Part shown: positions 8,290-15,583 of the stretch, one piece after another
Layout of the letters: each line of letters starts with the position of its first letter
Position numbering within the stretch: position 1 is the stretch's first letter
NCBI GenBank assembly: GCA_900548265.1
Contig: URKG01000002.1
Location: 1 to 64,000 of the forward strand
DNA: 64,000 nt
Reading direction: 5' to 3'
DNA from: an uncultured Collinsella sp.
GTDB taxonomy: Bacteria; Actinomycetota; Coriobacteriia; Coriobacteriales; Coriobacteriaceae
Position numbers and translations under genes: made by a program
The notes under the pieces: model-generated
The model's database searches: none
What the model saw: the letters and a program-made list of their open reading frames with translations, nothing else
Told to the model about the DNA's origin: nothing

Positions 8290-8877
8290 ATGGGCCGCTA
8301 TGCCGAGGTGACCCGCAAGACGGGGGAGACCGATATTGTCGTCAAACTCGACCTGGATGGAACCGGTACGTGCGATATCTCGACCGGCGTGCCGTTTTTC
8401 GACCACATGCTCAACGCCTTTGGCCGCCACGGTTTGTTTGATTTGACGGTACACGCGGTGGGCGACGTTGAGGTCGACGCGCACCATACCGTCGAGGATA
8501 CGGGCATCGTGCTGGGCGAGGCGTTTTGTCAGGCGCTGGGCGACAAGGCGGGCATTACGCGCTTTGCCGACGCGGCGATCGCCATGGACGAGACGCTTGT
8601 GATGGCTGCCGTTGATATTTCGGGCCGCGGGCAGGCCTACTGCGAGCTGCCCGTGCCGACCGAGCGCGTGGGCACCTTTGATACCGAGCTGGCCGTCGAG
8701 TTCTTCTACGCCTTTGCGCGCGACGCCAAGCTCACACTGCACGTGCGCGAGCTGGCGGGCGGCAATTCGCACCACATTATCGAGGCCGCCTTTAAGGCTG
8801 TGGGCCGCACGATGCGCCGCGCCTGTGAGCTCGATCCCCGCGTGCAAGGCATCCCCAGCACCAAGGGCTCGCTGTAA
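8290..8877 (+). CDS. hisB: Imidazoleglycerol-phosphate dehydratase
   Basis: 195 residues, the usual size of the monofunctional enzyme (no phosphatase domain). Metal-binding motifs are intact: FFDHMLNAFGRHG, DAHHTVEDTGI, GRGQAYCEL and NSHHIIEA. It dehydrates imidazoleglycerol phosphate to imidazole-acetol phosphate. The start codon follows directly on the hisC stop, with AAGGAGGAG as ribosome-binding site inside hisC. A stem-loop repeat starts inside its stop codon. Confidence 0.97.
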   Translation: MGRYAEVTRKTGETDIVVKLDLDGTGTCDISTGVPFFDHMLNAFGRHGLFDLTVHAVGDVEVDAHHTVEDTGIVLGEAFCQALGDKAGITRFADAAIAMDETLVMAAVDISGRGQAYCELPVPTERVGTFDTELAVEFFYAFARDAKLTLHVRELAGGNSHHIIEAAFKAVGRTMRRACELDPRVQGIPSTKGSL

Positions 8878-8912
8878 CCTGCCAAAAAGGGACAGGTTTA
8901 TTTTGGCAGGTT
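8876..8912. repeat. Constant-loop hairpin repeat (copy 1)
   Basis: A perfect 12-bp stem, AACCTGCCAAAA with TTTTGGCAGGTT, closes a 13-nt loop AGGGACAGGTTTA. The left arm begins in the hisB stop codon. The loop recurs in several other hairpins in this window with different stems. A few T follow the right arm, so it could also slow transcription between hisB and hisH. Confidence 0.8.
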
Positions 8913-8953
8913 TTATCTGCGGAAATGCTGTCTCATGTGGTGGGTGAACGTTT

Positions 8954-8990
8954 AACCGACCAAAATAAACCTGTCCCTTTTTGGCGGGTT
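8954..8990. repeat. Constant-loop hairpin repeat (copy 2, inverted)
   Basis: Stem AACCGACCAAAA with TTTTGGCGGGTT (10 of 12 paired) around the loop TAAACCTGTCCCT, which is the exact reverse complement of the loop in the copy at 8876-8912. The two copies face each other across about 40 bp, so they can also pair with one another into one long stem. Confidence 0.8.
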
Positions 8991-9014
8991 TTGAATGGGA
9001 AAAGGGAGGGTCGC

Positions 9015-9716
9015 GTGGGCGAACCGAAGATCGTGGTGGTCGACTACCACAAGGGCAACTTGTCGAGCGTCGTGCGCGGGCTTGTGCGCGCCGGTGCCGC
9101 CGCCTGCACGTCGGACGACCCGGAGCAGATCCGTAACACCGACGGCCTGGTCATCCCGGGCGTGGGCGCGTTCTACGACGCGATTGCCTTTATGCGCGAG
9201 AGCGGCGAGGCGGACGCGGTGCTCGATGCCGTCGCCGACGGAACTCCGCTGCTCGGCATCTGCCTGGGCCTTCAGCTATTTTTTGAGCGCGGCAACGAGG
9301 GCGTGCCTGCGGACGAGGGCGCGGACGCGGACGACGATGCCTCCGAGCAGGCCGGTGGTCCCTGGGTCGATGGCCTGGGCATCATGCGTGGCTCGTGCAC
9401 GCACCTGGAGTCGAGCCGTCTGAAGGTCCCGCACGTGGGCTGGGACCAGGTGCACATGACGCCCGCCGGTGCGGCCGATTCGTTGCTTGCCGGTTTTGCC
9501 GAGGGCGCCAACATGTATTTCACTCACAGCTACGCGGTGGCCGACGACGTCGATGCCGCCGATGTGTTGGCACGCACGCACTATACACGGAGCTTCCCGT
9601 GCATCGTGCGCCACGGTAACGTGTGGGGCTGCCAGTTCCATCCCGAGAAATCCTCCGCGCTGGGTCAGCGTATTCTTAAGAACTTCGTGAGCATCGTCGA
9701 GGAGGTTGGCCGATGA
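9015..9716 (+). CDS. hisH: Imidazole glycerol phosphate synthase, glutaminase subunit
   Basis: 233-residue class I glutamine amidotransferase. The nucleophile Cys83 lies in GICLGLQLFF, and the His209/Glu211 pair lies in GCQFHPEKS. It supplies ammonia to HisF. The GTG start at 9015 has AAAGGGAGG just upstream; longer in-frame starts fall within the inverted repeat. There is an acidic insert of about 15 residues (DEGADADDDASEQ) after the nucleophile. Its stop overlaps the hisA start by 4 bp. Confidence 0.95.
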   Translation: MGEPKIVVVDYHKGNLSSVVRGLVRAGAAACTSDDPEQIRNTDGLVIPGVGAFYDAIAFMRESGEADAVLDAVADGTPLLGICLGLQLFFERGNEGVPADEGADADDDASEQAGGPWVDGLGIMRGSCTHLESSRLKVPHVGWDQVHMTPAGAADSLLAGFAEGANMYFTHSYAVADDVDAADVLARTHYTRSFPCIVRHGNVWGCQFHPEKSSALGQRILKNFVSIVEEVGR

Positions 9717-10456
9717 TCCTGTTTCCCGCAATCGATCTGATCGGCGGCAAGGTTGTGCGCCTGGAGCGCGGTGACCGCAACCGCTGCAAGGTATATTCCG
9801 ATGACCCCGTGGCCGTCGCCCGCTCGTTTGCCGAGCAGGGCGCAAGCTGGGTGCATGTCGTCGACCTGTCCGCTGCCTTTGGTGAGGACGAGGACACATG
9901 CGCTGCCAACTCGGCGGCGATTAAGGCCATCTGCGGCGTCGGCGGTCTGTCCGTGGACGTGGGCGGCGGCGTTCGCTCACTCGCGCGCATCGATGAGCTG
10001 GCGGGCTATGGTGCTCGCCGCATTGCGCTGGGCACCGTGCTCGTGACCGAGCCGGGTTTTGCTGAGGTGGCAGCCCAGGGCTTTGGCGAGCTGTTGGTCG
10101 CCGACATTGCCGCGCGCGACGGCCAGGTTAAGGTGAACGGCTGGCGCGACGGCGCGGGCGTGGCACTCGACGATGCCGTGGCGCAGCTTACCGAGCTGGG
10201 CTTTAAGCATCTGGTGTATACCGACATCGCGCGTGATGGCATGCAGACGGGCATCGATGTGGCGGCGTATCGCCATGTGGCGCAGGTCGCGGGCTTTCCC
10301 GTCGTGGCGTCGGGCGGTATCTCGACGCTCGACGACATCCGCGCGCTGGCCGCGGTGGGTGAGGGCGCGATTGAAGGCGCCATTACCGGTCGTGCGCTCT
10401 ACGAGGGCAACTTTACGCTGGCCCAGGCGCTGGCCGCCGCTCGAGGGGAGGAGTAG
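9713..10456 (+). CDS. hisA: ProFAR isomerase (HisA)
   Basis: 247-residue (beta/alpha)8 barrel. Catalytic Asp8 is in MILFPAIDLIGGKVVRL and the second catalytic Asp is in YTDIARDGMQTG; phosphate-binding loops are DVGGGVR and ASGGIST. It isomerises ProFAR to PRFAR. In several actinobacteria one enzyme (PriA) also does the TrpF reaction; this cannot be decided here. The ATG overlaps the hisH stop (ATGA). Confidence 0.94.
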   Translation: MILFPAIDLIGGKVVRLERGDRNRCKVYSDDPVAVARSFAEQGASWVHVVDLSAAFGEDEDTCAANSAAIKAICGVGGLSVDVGGGVRSLARIDELAGYGARRIALGTVLVTEPGFAEVAAQGFGELLVADIAARDGQVKVNGWRDGAGVALDDAVAQLTELGFKHLVYTDIARDGMQTGIDVAAYRHVAQVAGFPVVASGGISTLDDIRALAAVGEGAIEGAITGRALYEGNFTLAQALAAARGEE

Positions 10457-10459
10457 CCC

Positions 10460-11242
10460 ATGCTTACCAAGCGCGTAATTCCCTGCCTGGACGTCAAGGA
10501 CGGCCGTGTGGTCAAGGGCGTCAACTTTGTGAGCTTGCGCGATGCCGGCGATCCGGTGGAGCTGGCCCGCGCCTACGACCGCGAGGGTGCGGACGAGGTC
10601 GTATTTTTGGACATTACCGCGACGAGCGATAACCGTGCGACGACTATCGAGATGGCGGCGCATGCGGCCGAGGAGCTGGCCATTCCCTATACCGTGGGCG
10701 GCGGCTTTCGCGACCTGGCGGGCATGCGCACCATGGTTGCCGCCGGTGCTGACAAGGTGTCGCTCAACTCTGCCGCCGTGCGCGATCCGTCGTTGATCAG
10801 CCAGGCCGCCGCGGCGTTTGGCAGCCAGGCCGTGGTCGTGGCGATTGATGCCAAACGCGTCGGCTTACCCGGCGCATCCGGAGCCGACAAGTGGGAGGTC
10901 TTCACGGCGGGCGGTCGCAACGCCACAGGTATCGATGCGGTGGCGTGGGCCGAGGAGGCGGCTCGTCGCGGCGCCGGTGAGATCTTGCTCACCAGCATGG
11001 ATCGCGACGGCACCAAGGCTGGCTTCGACCTGGCACTCACCCGTGCCGTGGCGCGCGCGGTGCCGATCCCGGTGATTGCGAGCGGCGGCGTGGGTACGCT
11101 CGAGCATTTTGCCGAGGGTGTGATTGAGGGCGAGGCCGATGCCGTGCTGGCAGCCAGCGTCTTTCACTTTGGGACGTTCAGCATTCGCCAGGTGAAGGAG
11201 TATATGGCCTCTCAAGGCATCCCTGTGAGGTTGGACTTCTAG
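10460..11242 (+). CDS. hisF: Imidazole glycerol phosphate synthase, cyclase subunit
   Basis: 260 residues. MLTKRVIPCLDVKDGRVVKG contains the catalytic Asp11, and the second catalytic Asp is in LLTSMDRDGTKAGFD. Phosphate loops GGGFRD and ASGGVGT are present. It joins ammonia from HisH with PRFAR to give IGP and AICAR; AICAR is also the substrate of PurH at 30082. It starts 3 bp after hisA. Confidence 0.97.
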   Translation: MLTKRVIPCLDVKDGRVVKGVNFVSLRDAGDPVELARAYDREGADEVVFLDITATSDNRATTIEMAAHAAEELAIPYTVGGGFRDLAGMRTMVAAGADKVSLNSAAVRDPSLISQAAAAFGSQAVVVAIDAKRVGLPGASGADKWEVFTAGGRNATGIDAVAWAEEAARRGAGEILLTSMDRDGTKAGFDLALTRAVARAVPIPVIASGGVGTLEHFAEGVIEGEADAVLAASVFHFGTFSIRQVKEYMASQGIPVRLDF

Positions 11243-11263
11243 TGCTGCGGGCTGCGCTGCGGC

Positions 11264-11357
11264 TTGCCCAGGCACCGCATCTTGCCACTCAAACCGTCGC
11301 TCGCGTACCAAAGTACGCGTCGCTCCTCTTTCGCGGCAACCTGCGGTACCTGGACAA
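11264..11357. repeat. 94-bp nested palindrome between hisF and hisI
   Basis: The outer arms (23 bp each, 11264-11286 and 11335-11357) agree at 19 of 23 positions when one is reverse-complemented. Inside lies a short perfect hairpin CGCGTAC-CAAA-GTACGCG. It fills most of the 154-bp gap between hisF and hisI. Confidence 0.6.
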
Positions 11358-11396
11358 CCCTCGCCGACCTGCGAAGTTTGAATTTGGGGAATTGAA

Positions 11397-11726
11397 ATGA
11401 AAGAAATTACTACTCCAGCGGATCTTAAATACGACGCCCGCGGGCTGATTCCTTGTGTGGTTCAGCAATATGACACCGGTGAGGTGCTTATGGTTGCTTG
11501 GATGAACGAGGAATCGGTGGGGCTGACGCTTAAGACCGGGACTACGTGGTTTTGGAGTCGCAGCCGCCAGGAGCTCTGGAACAAGGGCGCGACGAGCGGC
11601 AATATGCAGGAGGTCAAGGAACTCTGGGCCGACTGCGATAGCGATACGCTGTTGGTCAAGGTTGACTCTCCGGGCCCGGCTTGCCACACCGGCAACCGTA
11701 CCTGCTTCTTTAAGAAACTCGCCTAA
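11397..11726 (+). CDS. hisI: Phosphoribosyl-AMP cyclohydrolase
   Basis: 109-residue monofunctional PRA-CH. Metal-binding signature residues are visible in WADCDSDTLLVKV and GPACHTGNRTCFF, and WMNEES and FWSRSRQELWNKG are typical. It opens the adenine ring of PR-AMP. The start has GGGGAATTGAA before it. It is separated from hisF by a palindrome and from hisE by 46 bp. Confidence 0.97.
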   Translation: MKEITTPADLKYDARGLIPCVVQQYDTGEVLMVAWMNEESVGLTLKTGTTWFWSRSRQELWNKGATSGNMQEVKELWADCDSDTLLVKVDSPGPACHTGNRTCFFKKLA

Positions 11727-11772
11727 GGCGGGCGTCCTGTTGGGCGCTCGGTAAAACGGAAAGGATTGAACT

Positions 11773-12090
11773 ATGGGTGTGCGCACCGCAAATGTTCAGG
11801 ATGGAAATATCGGCGAGACGCTGACGGGGCTGGCCGAGGTGATTCATGGTCGTCGCGACGCGTCGCCGCAGGAAAGCTATACCGCTCGCCTGCTGACCGA
11901 CGTCGAGGACGAGCTGCTCAAGAAGCTTGCCGAGGAGGCGAGCGAGGTCATCATGGCCTGCAAGGATAACGATCACGACCACATCCGCTACGAGGCTGGT
12001 GACCTGGTCTACCACCTGCTCGTGACGCTCGAGCGCTACGGTATCACCCTCGACGAGCTGGCCGGCGAACTCAACGCCCGCCGCCGCTAG
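11773..12090 (+). CDS. hisE: Phosphoribosyl-ATP pyrophosphatase
   Basis: 105 residues, all-alpha NTP pyrophosphohydrolase fold. The metal-binding pattern KKLAEEASEVIMAC followed by YEAGDLVYHLLV (ExxE...ExxD) is intact. It removes PPi from PR-ATP, the product of HisZG. In many bacteria HisI and HisE are fused; here they are separate. It is the last + strand gene of the his cluster. Confidence 0.96.
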   Translation: MGVRTANVQDGNIGETLTGLAEVIHGRRDASPQESYTARLLTDVEDELLKKLAEEASEVIMACKDNDHDHIRYEAGDLVYHLLVTLERYGITLDELAGELNARRR

Positions 12091-12098
12091 TCGAGCTT

Positions 12099-12167
12099 TT
12101 GGCGCAAGGGGGGACAGGATGCTTTGCTCCAATTGATCCGTTTTCCTCCGTCCCCAACGGATCAAAT
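12099..12167. repeat. Two constant-loop hairpin repeats in tandem
   Basis: First hairpin: TTGGCGCAA with TTGCTCCAA (one mismatch) around a loop containing GGGGGGACAGGATG (12099-12132). Second hairpin: TTGATCCGTT with AACGGATCAA around the 13-nt loop TTCCTCCGTCCCC (12133-12165), whose reverse complement starts GGGGACGGA. They sit just after hisE and before the 67-bp palindrome. Confidence 0.65.
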
Positions 12168-12170
12168 GGA

Positions 12171-12237
12171 AGTTGCGGTGGAATAGTTCTTGTTTGACGG
12201 TCTTAGGGCTATAAACAGGAACTATTTCACCGCAACT
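12171..12237. repeat. 67-bp palindrome, copy 1
   Basis: Begins AGTTGCGGTGGAATAG and ends CTATTTCACCGCAACT, with arms of about 25 bp. It lies between the convergent genes hisE and the histidinol-phosphatase. Two other copies of exactly 67 bp occur at 18874 and 56059. Confidence 0.85.
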
Positions 12238-12250
12238 AATGAAGGGATGG

Positions 12251-13162
12251 CTAGGCGAGGGGCGTGGATTCCCATTTGCCGGTGGGGTGGGGGATATCGA
12301 AGGCCCGGTAGTCGCAGTCGTAGGCGTGGGCCTGGGCCTCGCGGATGTTCCAGCAAATATCACAGGCGCGGTGCGCGTCCGAGCCAAAAGTAATCGGCAC
12401 CTCGGCATGGGCAAAGCGACGCAACAGCCCGGTCGCGGGGTAGTAATCGTCGAGCCCCTTGCGCGGCGCAGCCGTCGAGACCTCAACGCGGCGACCCGTA
12501 TCGTGGGCGCATTCGGCCATCTGCTCCCAAAACGGCGCCGGGTCAAAATCGGGCGCAAAGCCCTCCTTCGAAAAGCGCATAACCAGGTCGGGATGGGCCA
12601 TCACGTCAAAGTTGAGTGAGCTTTCGCAAGCGCGGCACCAGTCGTCGACGTAGCGCTCCCACACGCCGCGTACCCCCAGGTTTTCCCAAACGTGCAGGTT
12701 GGTGTCGTCGTCGATCCAACCGCAAAGGGAATCGGGTGTATCGGGGCGAGCGACGTTTTCCGTTCCCGCCGTACCCGCGGCACCGGCCATGATATCGCCG
12801 GGGTCGCCAATCCAGTGCACGCTGCCCAAGCGCACCACGGCGCTCGCTGACCAGCGCTCAACCAAAGGCTCGCAGCCCTCGTACCAATCGCATTCAAAAC
12901 CGTAGATAAAGGTGAGCTCCGGCGCAATCTGCGCGGCGAGCTTGCGGGCGTCCTCAAAGGCCAGACGATGTGCCGGCAAGTCGCCCTCGACAACCTGCAC
13001 TTCGCAGTTGGCGTCCATGCTGGCGGGCAGGGTGAGGTGGTCGGTCGAGACCATGACGCGGCAGCCGGCCGCAGCAGCGGCGCGAACGTTGTCCTCAAAC
13101 GAGGCATGGCCGTCCGAGAACGAGGTGTGGGTATGGCAATCGACCAGCGGGCATGCGGGCAT
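12251..13162 (-). CDS. PHP-family histidinol-phosphatase
   Basis: 303 residues. The PHP metal motifs are clear: DCHTHTSFSDGH at the N-terminus, STDHLTLP, FECDWYEG, GSVHWIGDP, DVMAHPDLV and a late FGSDAHRA. The HisK/HisJ-type enzymes of this family dephosphorylate histidinol phosphate, the one step not covered by the + strand his genes, so its position just beyond hisE is strong context. It is convergent to hisE. The start is preceded on the minus strand by AAAGGAG. Confidence 0.85.
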   Translation of the reverse strand: MPACPLVDCHTHTSFSDGHASFEDNVRAAAAAGCRVMVSTDHLTLPASMDANCEVQVVEGDLPAHRLAFEDARKLAAQIAPELTFIYGFECDWYEGCEPLVERWSASAVVRLGSVHWIGDPGDIMAGAAGTAGTENVARPDTPDSLCGWIDDDTNLHVWENLGVRGVWERYVDDWCRACESSLNFDVMAHPDLVMRFSKEGFAPDFDPAPFWEQMAECAHDTGRRVEVSTAAPRKGLDDYYPATGLLRRFAHAEVPITFGSDAHRACDICWNIREAQAHAYDCDYRAFDIPHPTGKWESTPLA

Positions 13163-13284
13163 GGCGGCTCCTTTGCGTCAAGCGAATCCGCTCCATTGTA
13201 ATAGCGCAGCCTCGGCGCGTCGTGCACGCGAGGTGCCGAAATCGACTGGAAAGGCTGCGCGGCGCGGCCTCGCTTGCTCTCAAA

Positions 13285-13345
13285 ACGTGTACATCAGCCT
13301 CCAAAAGCTGCAAAAAATGACATGTTTGGAGGCTAATGTACATGT
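13285..13345. repeat. 61-bp palindrome with AT-rich core
   Basis: The arms 13285-13305 and 13325-13345 agree at 19 of 21 positions (core CAGCCTCCAAA / TTTGGAGGCTA plus GTACAT on both sides). The centre contains CTGCAAAAAATGACATG. It lies between the divergent histidinol-phosphatase and the LarC2 gene, so it could overlap their promoters. Confidence 0.6.
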
Positions 13346-13453
13346 TTGGATTGGGGCGAGGGCGGCAACGGACGAAAGTCGCGCCTGTGCCACGTCCGAT
13401 GTGCTAGCGTTTGGATGAACAAAACGAGCCCGTGCGGAAAGGATCCGGACCGT

Positions 13454-13939
13454 ATGCAACGTGGAAGTACATCTCCGCTGTCCCGCGAGACCGATGCGCC
13501 CGAAACCATCGTCAAGCTGGAGTGCGACATCGATGACGCTTCGCCCGAGGTGCTTGCCTACGCTGCCGATTGCCTGCGCAAGGCCGGCGCCCGCGAGGTG
13601 CATTGGTTGCCGCTTTACTGCAAAAAGGGCCGCCCCGGATGGCAGTTGCAGGTGATCTGCTCGCATGAGGATATCGAGCGCCTACAGACGATTATCTTTT
13701 TGGAAACCACGACCAATGGCATCCGCCGCCAGGTTATGGAGCGCGTCTGTCTGCCGCGTCGTTTTGAGCAGGTGGCGACGCCTTGGGGCGAGGTGTCCGT
13801 TAAGGTGGCGACCCTGCCCGATGGCAGCGAGCGTGCGGCGCCCGAGTACGAGGACTGCGCCCGTCTTGCCCGTGAGCACAGCGTGCCGCTCCAACGCGTG
13901 ATGCAGGCGGCTCAGAGCGCGGCACTGCGATTTGAGTAA
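13454..13939 (+). CDS. Stand-alone C-terminal domain of LarC (nickel-pincer cofactor synthesis)
   Basis: 161 residues. The sequence ETIVKLECDIDDASPEVLAY, then WLPLYCKKGRPGWQLQVIC and TTTNGIRR, matches the C-terminal half of LarC (DUF111). LarC inserts nickel into the pincer cofactor of lactate racemase using CTP. The N-terminal LarC1 half is absent: the upstream DNA holds a palindrome and a divergent gene. In some lactobacilli LarC is made from two frames by frameshifting; that does not explain this case. The ATG at 13454 follows GGAAAGG; an ATG at 13415 is in frame but lacks a ribosome-binding site. Confidence 0.75.
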   Translation: MQRGSTSPLSRETDAPETIVKLECDIDDASPEVLAYAADCLRKAGAREVHWLPLYCKKGRPGWQLQVICSHEDIERLQTIIFLETTTNGIRRQVMERVCLPRRFEQVATPWGEVSVKVATLPDGSERAAPEYEDCARLAREHSVPLQRVMQAAQSAALRFE

Positions 13940-13994
13940 CGCGGCCGGCGGCACGCCACGCCCAGCCCCATCAACCCCACCCGAAAGGACCACC

Positions 13995-14543
13995 ATGAAA
14001 TACCTTATCGCTTCCGACATTCACGGCTCGGCATACTGGACCGAGCGCCTCTGCGCCGCCATCGAATCCCAGCAGCCCGACCGCATCGTCCTGCTGGGCG
14101 ACCTGCTCTACCACGGTCCGCGCAACGACCTGCCGCGCGACTACGCCCCCAAGCGTGTGATTCCGCTGCTCAACGCCCTGGCCGACCGCATCATCGCGGT
14201 GCGCGGCAACTGTGACGCCGAGGTCGACCAGATGGTGCTCGACTTTCCCGTTATGGCCGACTATGCCACGCTGTTTGACGAGGCCGACCGCGAGCTGTTC
14301 CTGACGCACGGCCACGTCTTTGGCGCCGGCATGCACAACAGCGTCGACCACGCGCCCGCGCTGCCCGAGGGCTCCGCGCTCGTCTACGGCCACACGCACA
14401 TCAAGGTTAACGAGGCAAGCGAGGCGCATCCGGGCCTGTGGCTCTTCAATCCCGGCAGCGTGAGCATTCCCAAGGACGGTACGCACAGTTACGGCATCTA
14501 CGAGGGCGGCGCGTTCCGTCATGTGATCCTGGAGGAGGACTAA
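13995..14543 (+). CDS. yfcE: YfcE-family phosphodiesterase
   Basis: 182-residue calcineurin-like phosphoesterase. Metal motifs are SDIHGS, LLGDLLYHGPRND, VRGNCDAEVD, LTHGHVFG and YGHTHIK, and the YfcE ending FNPGSVSIPKDGTHSYGIY is clear. E. coli YfcE acts on artificial phosphodiesters; the natural substrate is uncertain. The ATG at 13995 follows GAAAGGACC. It ends 2 bp before mazG. Confidence 0.92.
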   Translation: MKYLIASDIHGSAYWTERLCAAIESQQPDRIVLLGDLLYHGPRNDLPRDYAPKRVIPLLNALADRIIAVRGNCDAEVDQMVLDFPVMADYATLFDEADRELFLTHGHVFGAGMHNSVDHAPALPEGSALVYGHTHIKVNEASEAHPGLWLFNPGSVSIPKDGTHSYGIYEGGAFRHVILEED

Positions 14544-14545
14544 CC

Positions 14546-15394
14546 ATGGCTCAGCAAAATGCCGAGGGCTCGCGCGATCTGTCCACGCTGGTTGACGCGT
14601 CGGCCGAGCTGCAGCATCTGGTGCAGACCATCTGGCGTCTGCGTCAGCCCGATGGCTGCCCGTGGGACCGCGAACAGACGCACCAGAGCATCGGCAAGAA
14701 CATGATCGAGGAGGCCTACGAGGCGCTCGATTGCATTGAGGCGGACGACGCGGCGCACCTGCGCGAGGAGCTCGGCGACGTGCTCATGCAGGTAGTGCTG
14801 CATGCGCAGATTGCGGCGGACGCCGGTGAGTTTACGCTGGCCGATGCGGCACGCGATATCGACGCCAAACTCATCCGACGCCATCCGCACGTGTTTGGCG
14901 ATGCGGATGCCGATAACTCCGACGAGGTACTCAAGATCTGGGACGAGGTCAAGCTTGCCGAGAAGGCCGCCAAGGACAAAGCCGTGGCGGCAGGCGAGGC
15001 TGCGCCCGAGGGCCTGCTCGACGGTGTGCCCACGCATCTGCCGGCGCTGATGCAGGCCCAGAAGGTGTCGCGCAAGGCAGCGGCCGTGGGCTTTGAGTGG
15101 GAGACGGTCCAGGACGTGTGGGACGAGGTCGCCGAGGAGCGTGCCGAGTTTGAGGCCGAGGCTCCCGGCTCGCCCGAGCGCGAGATGGAGTTTGGCGACC
15201 TGCTCTTTGCCCTGGTCAACGTTGCGCGCAAGGAGGGAATCGACGCCGAGAGTGCCCTTCGTGCCAGCACGGCAAAGTTCCGCCGCCGTTGGGCCGCGAT
15301 GGAGCAGATGGCGGCCAACGCTCATGTAGATCTGGCTGAGCTTTCGACCCACGGCCTCAACGACCTCTGGGATGCCGCAAAGGCGGAGGAGTAA
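14546..15394 (+). CDS. mazG: Nucleoside triphosphate pyrophosphohydrolase MazG
   Basis: 282 residues with two MazG repeats. The first has RQPDGCPWDREQTHQS, EEAYEALDCIE and EELGDVLMQVVLHAQ; the second has EVAEERAEFEAE and EFGDLLFALVNVAR. It hydrolyses NTPs to NMP and PPi, cleaning damaged nucleotides. Linker residues between the repeats are Ala/Lys rich. The ATG at 14546 has GGAGGAGG upstream inside the yfcE end, so the two genes are coupled. Confidence 0.93.
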   Translation: MAQQNAEGSRDLSTLVDASAELQHLVQTIWRLRQPDGCPWDREQTHQSIGKNMIEEAYEALDCIEADDAAHLREELGDVLMQVVLHAQIAADAGEFTLADAARDIDAKLIRRHPHVFGDADADNSDEVLKIWDEVKLAEKAAKDKAVAAGEAAPEGLLDGVPTHLPALMQAQKVSRKAAAVGFEWETVQDVWDEVAEERAEFEAEAPGSPEREMEFGDLLFALVNVARKEGIDAESALRASTAKFRRRWAAMEQMAANAHVDLAELSTHGLNDLWDAAKAEE

Positions 15395-15398
15395 GACT

Positions 15399-15444
15399 GC
15401 GGGAACGACGGGCTGACATGCCTCATCGTTCCCGCTAAATTTTT
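15399..15444 (+). terminator. Rho-independent terminator after mazG
   Basis: A 10-bp stem, GCGGGAACGA with TCGTTCCCGC, followed by TAAATTTTT. It separates mazG from the enolase promoter. Confidence 0.8.
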
Positions 15445-15454
15445 CGAAAAACAA

Positions 15455-15484
15455 TTGTATCCCTCGGCTAACTTAGGGCATAAT
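15455..15484 (+). promoter_or_regulatory. Probable enolase promoter
   Basis: TTGTAT (15455-15460) and CATAAT (15479-15484) are 18 bp apart, in a relatively AT-rich stretch between the mazG terminator and eno. That leaves a leader of about 95 nt. Confidence 0.55.
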
Positions 15485-15583
15485 GCAAAAAGTGCGACAT
15501 GGCTAACTTACGGAGGCGCACCGATGGTGCACGGTCGGCCAGTCGCTTGCATCAACTACGTTTCCAAGTGAGAGGGAGACAAC

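Noticed and set aside
6901..8847. Long open frame on the minus strand opposite hisC/hisB
   Set aside because: It is antisense to well-supported his genes, is rich in Arg, His and Gln without any fold-like pattern, and follows from codon bias in a GC-rich genome.
8876..8990. CRISPR-like array
   Set aside because: Only two inverted units with no regular spacers or cas genes. No CRISPR array was seen anywhere in the window.
13346..13453. N-terminal extension of the LarC2 gene or a frameshifted LarC1
   Set aside because: The upstream frame overlaps a palindrome, has no ribosome-binding site and shows no LarC1 motifs in any frame.
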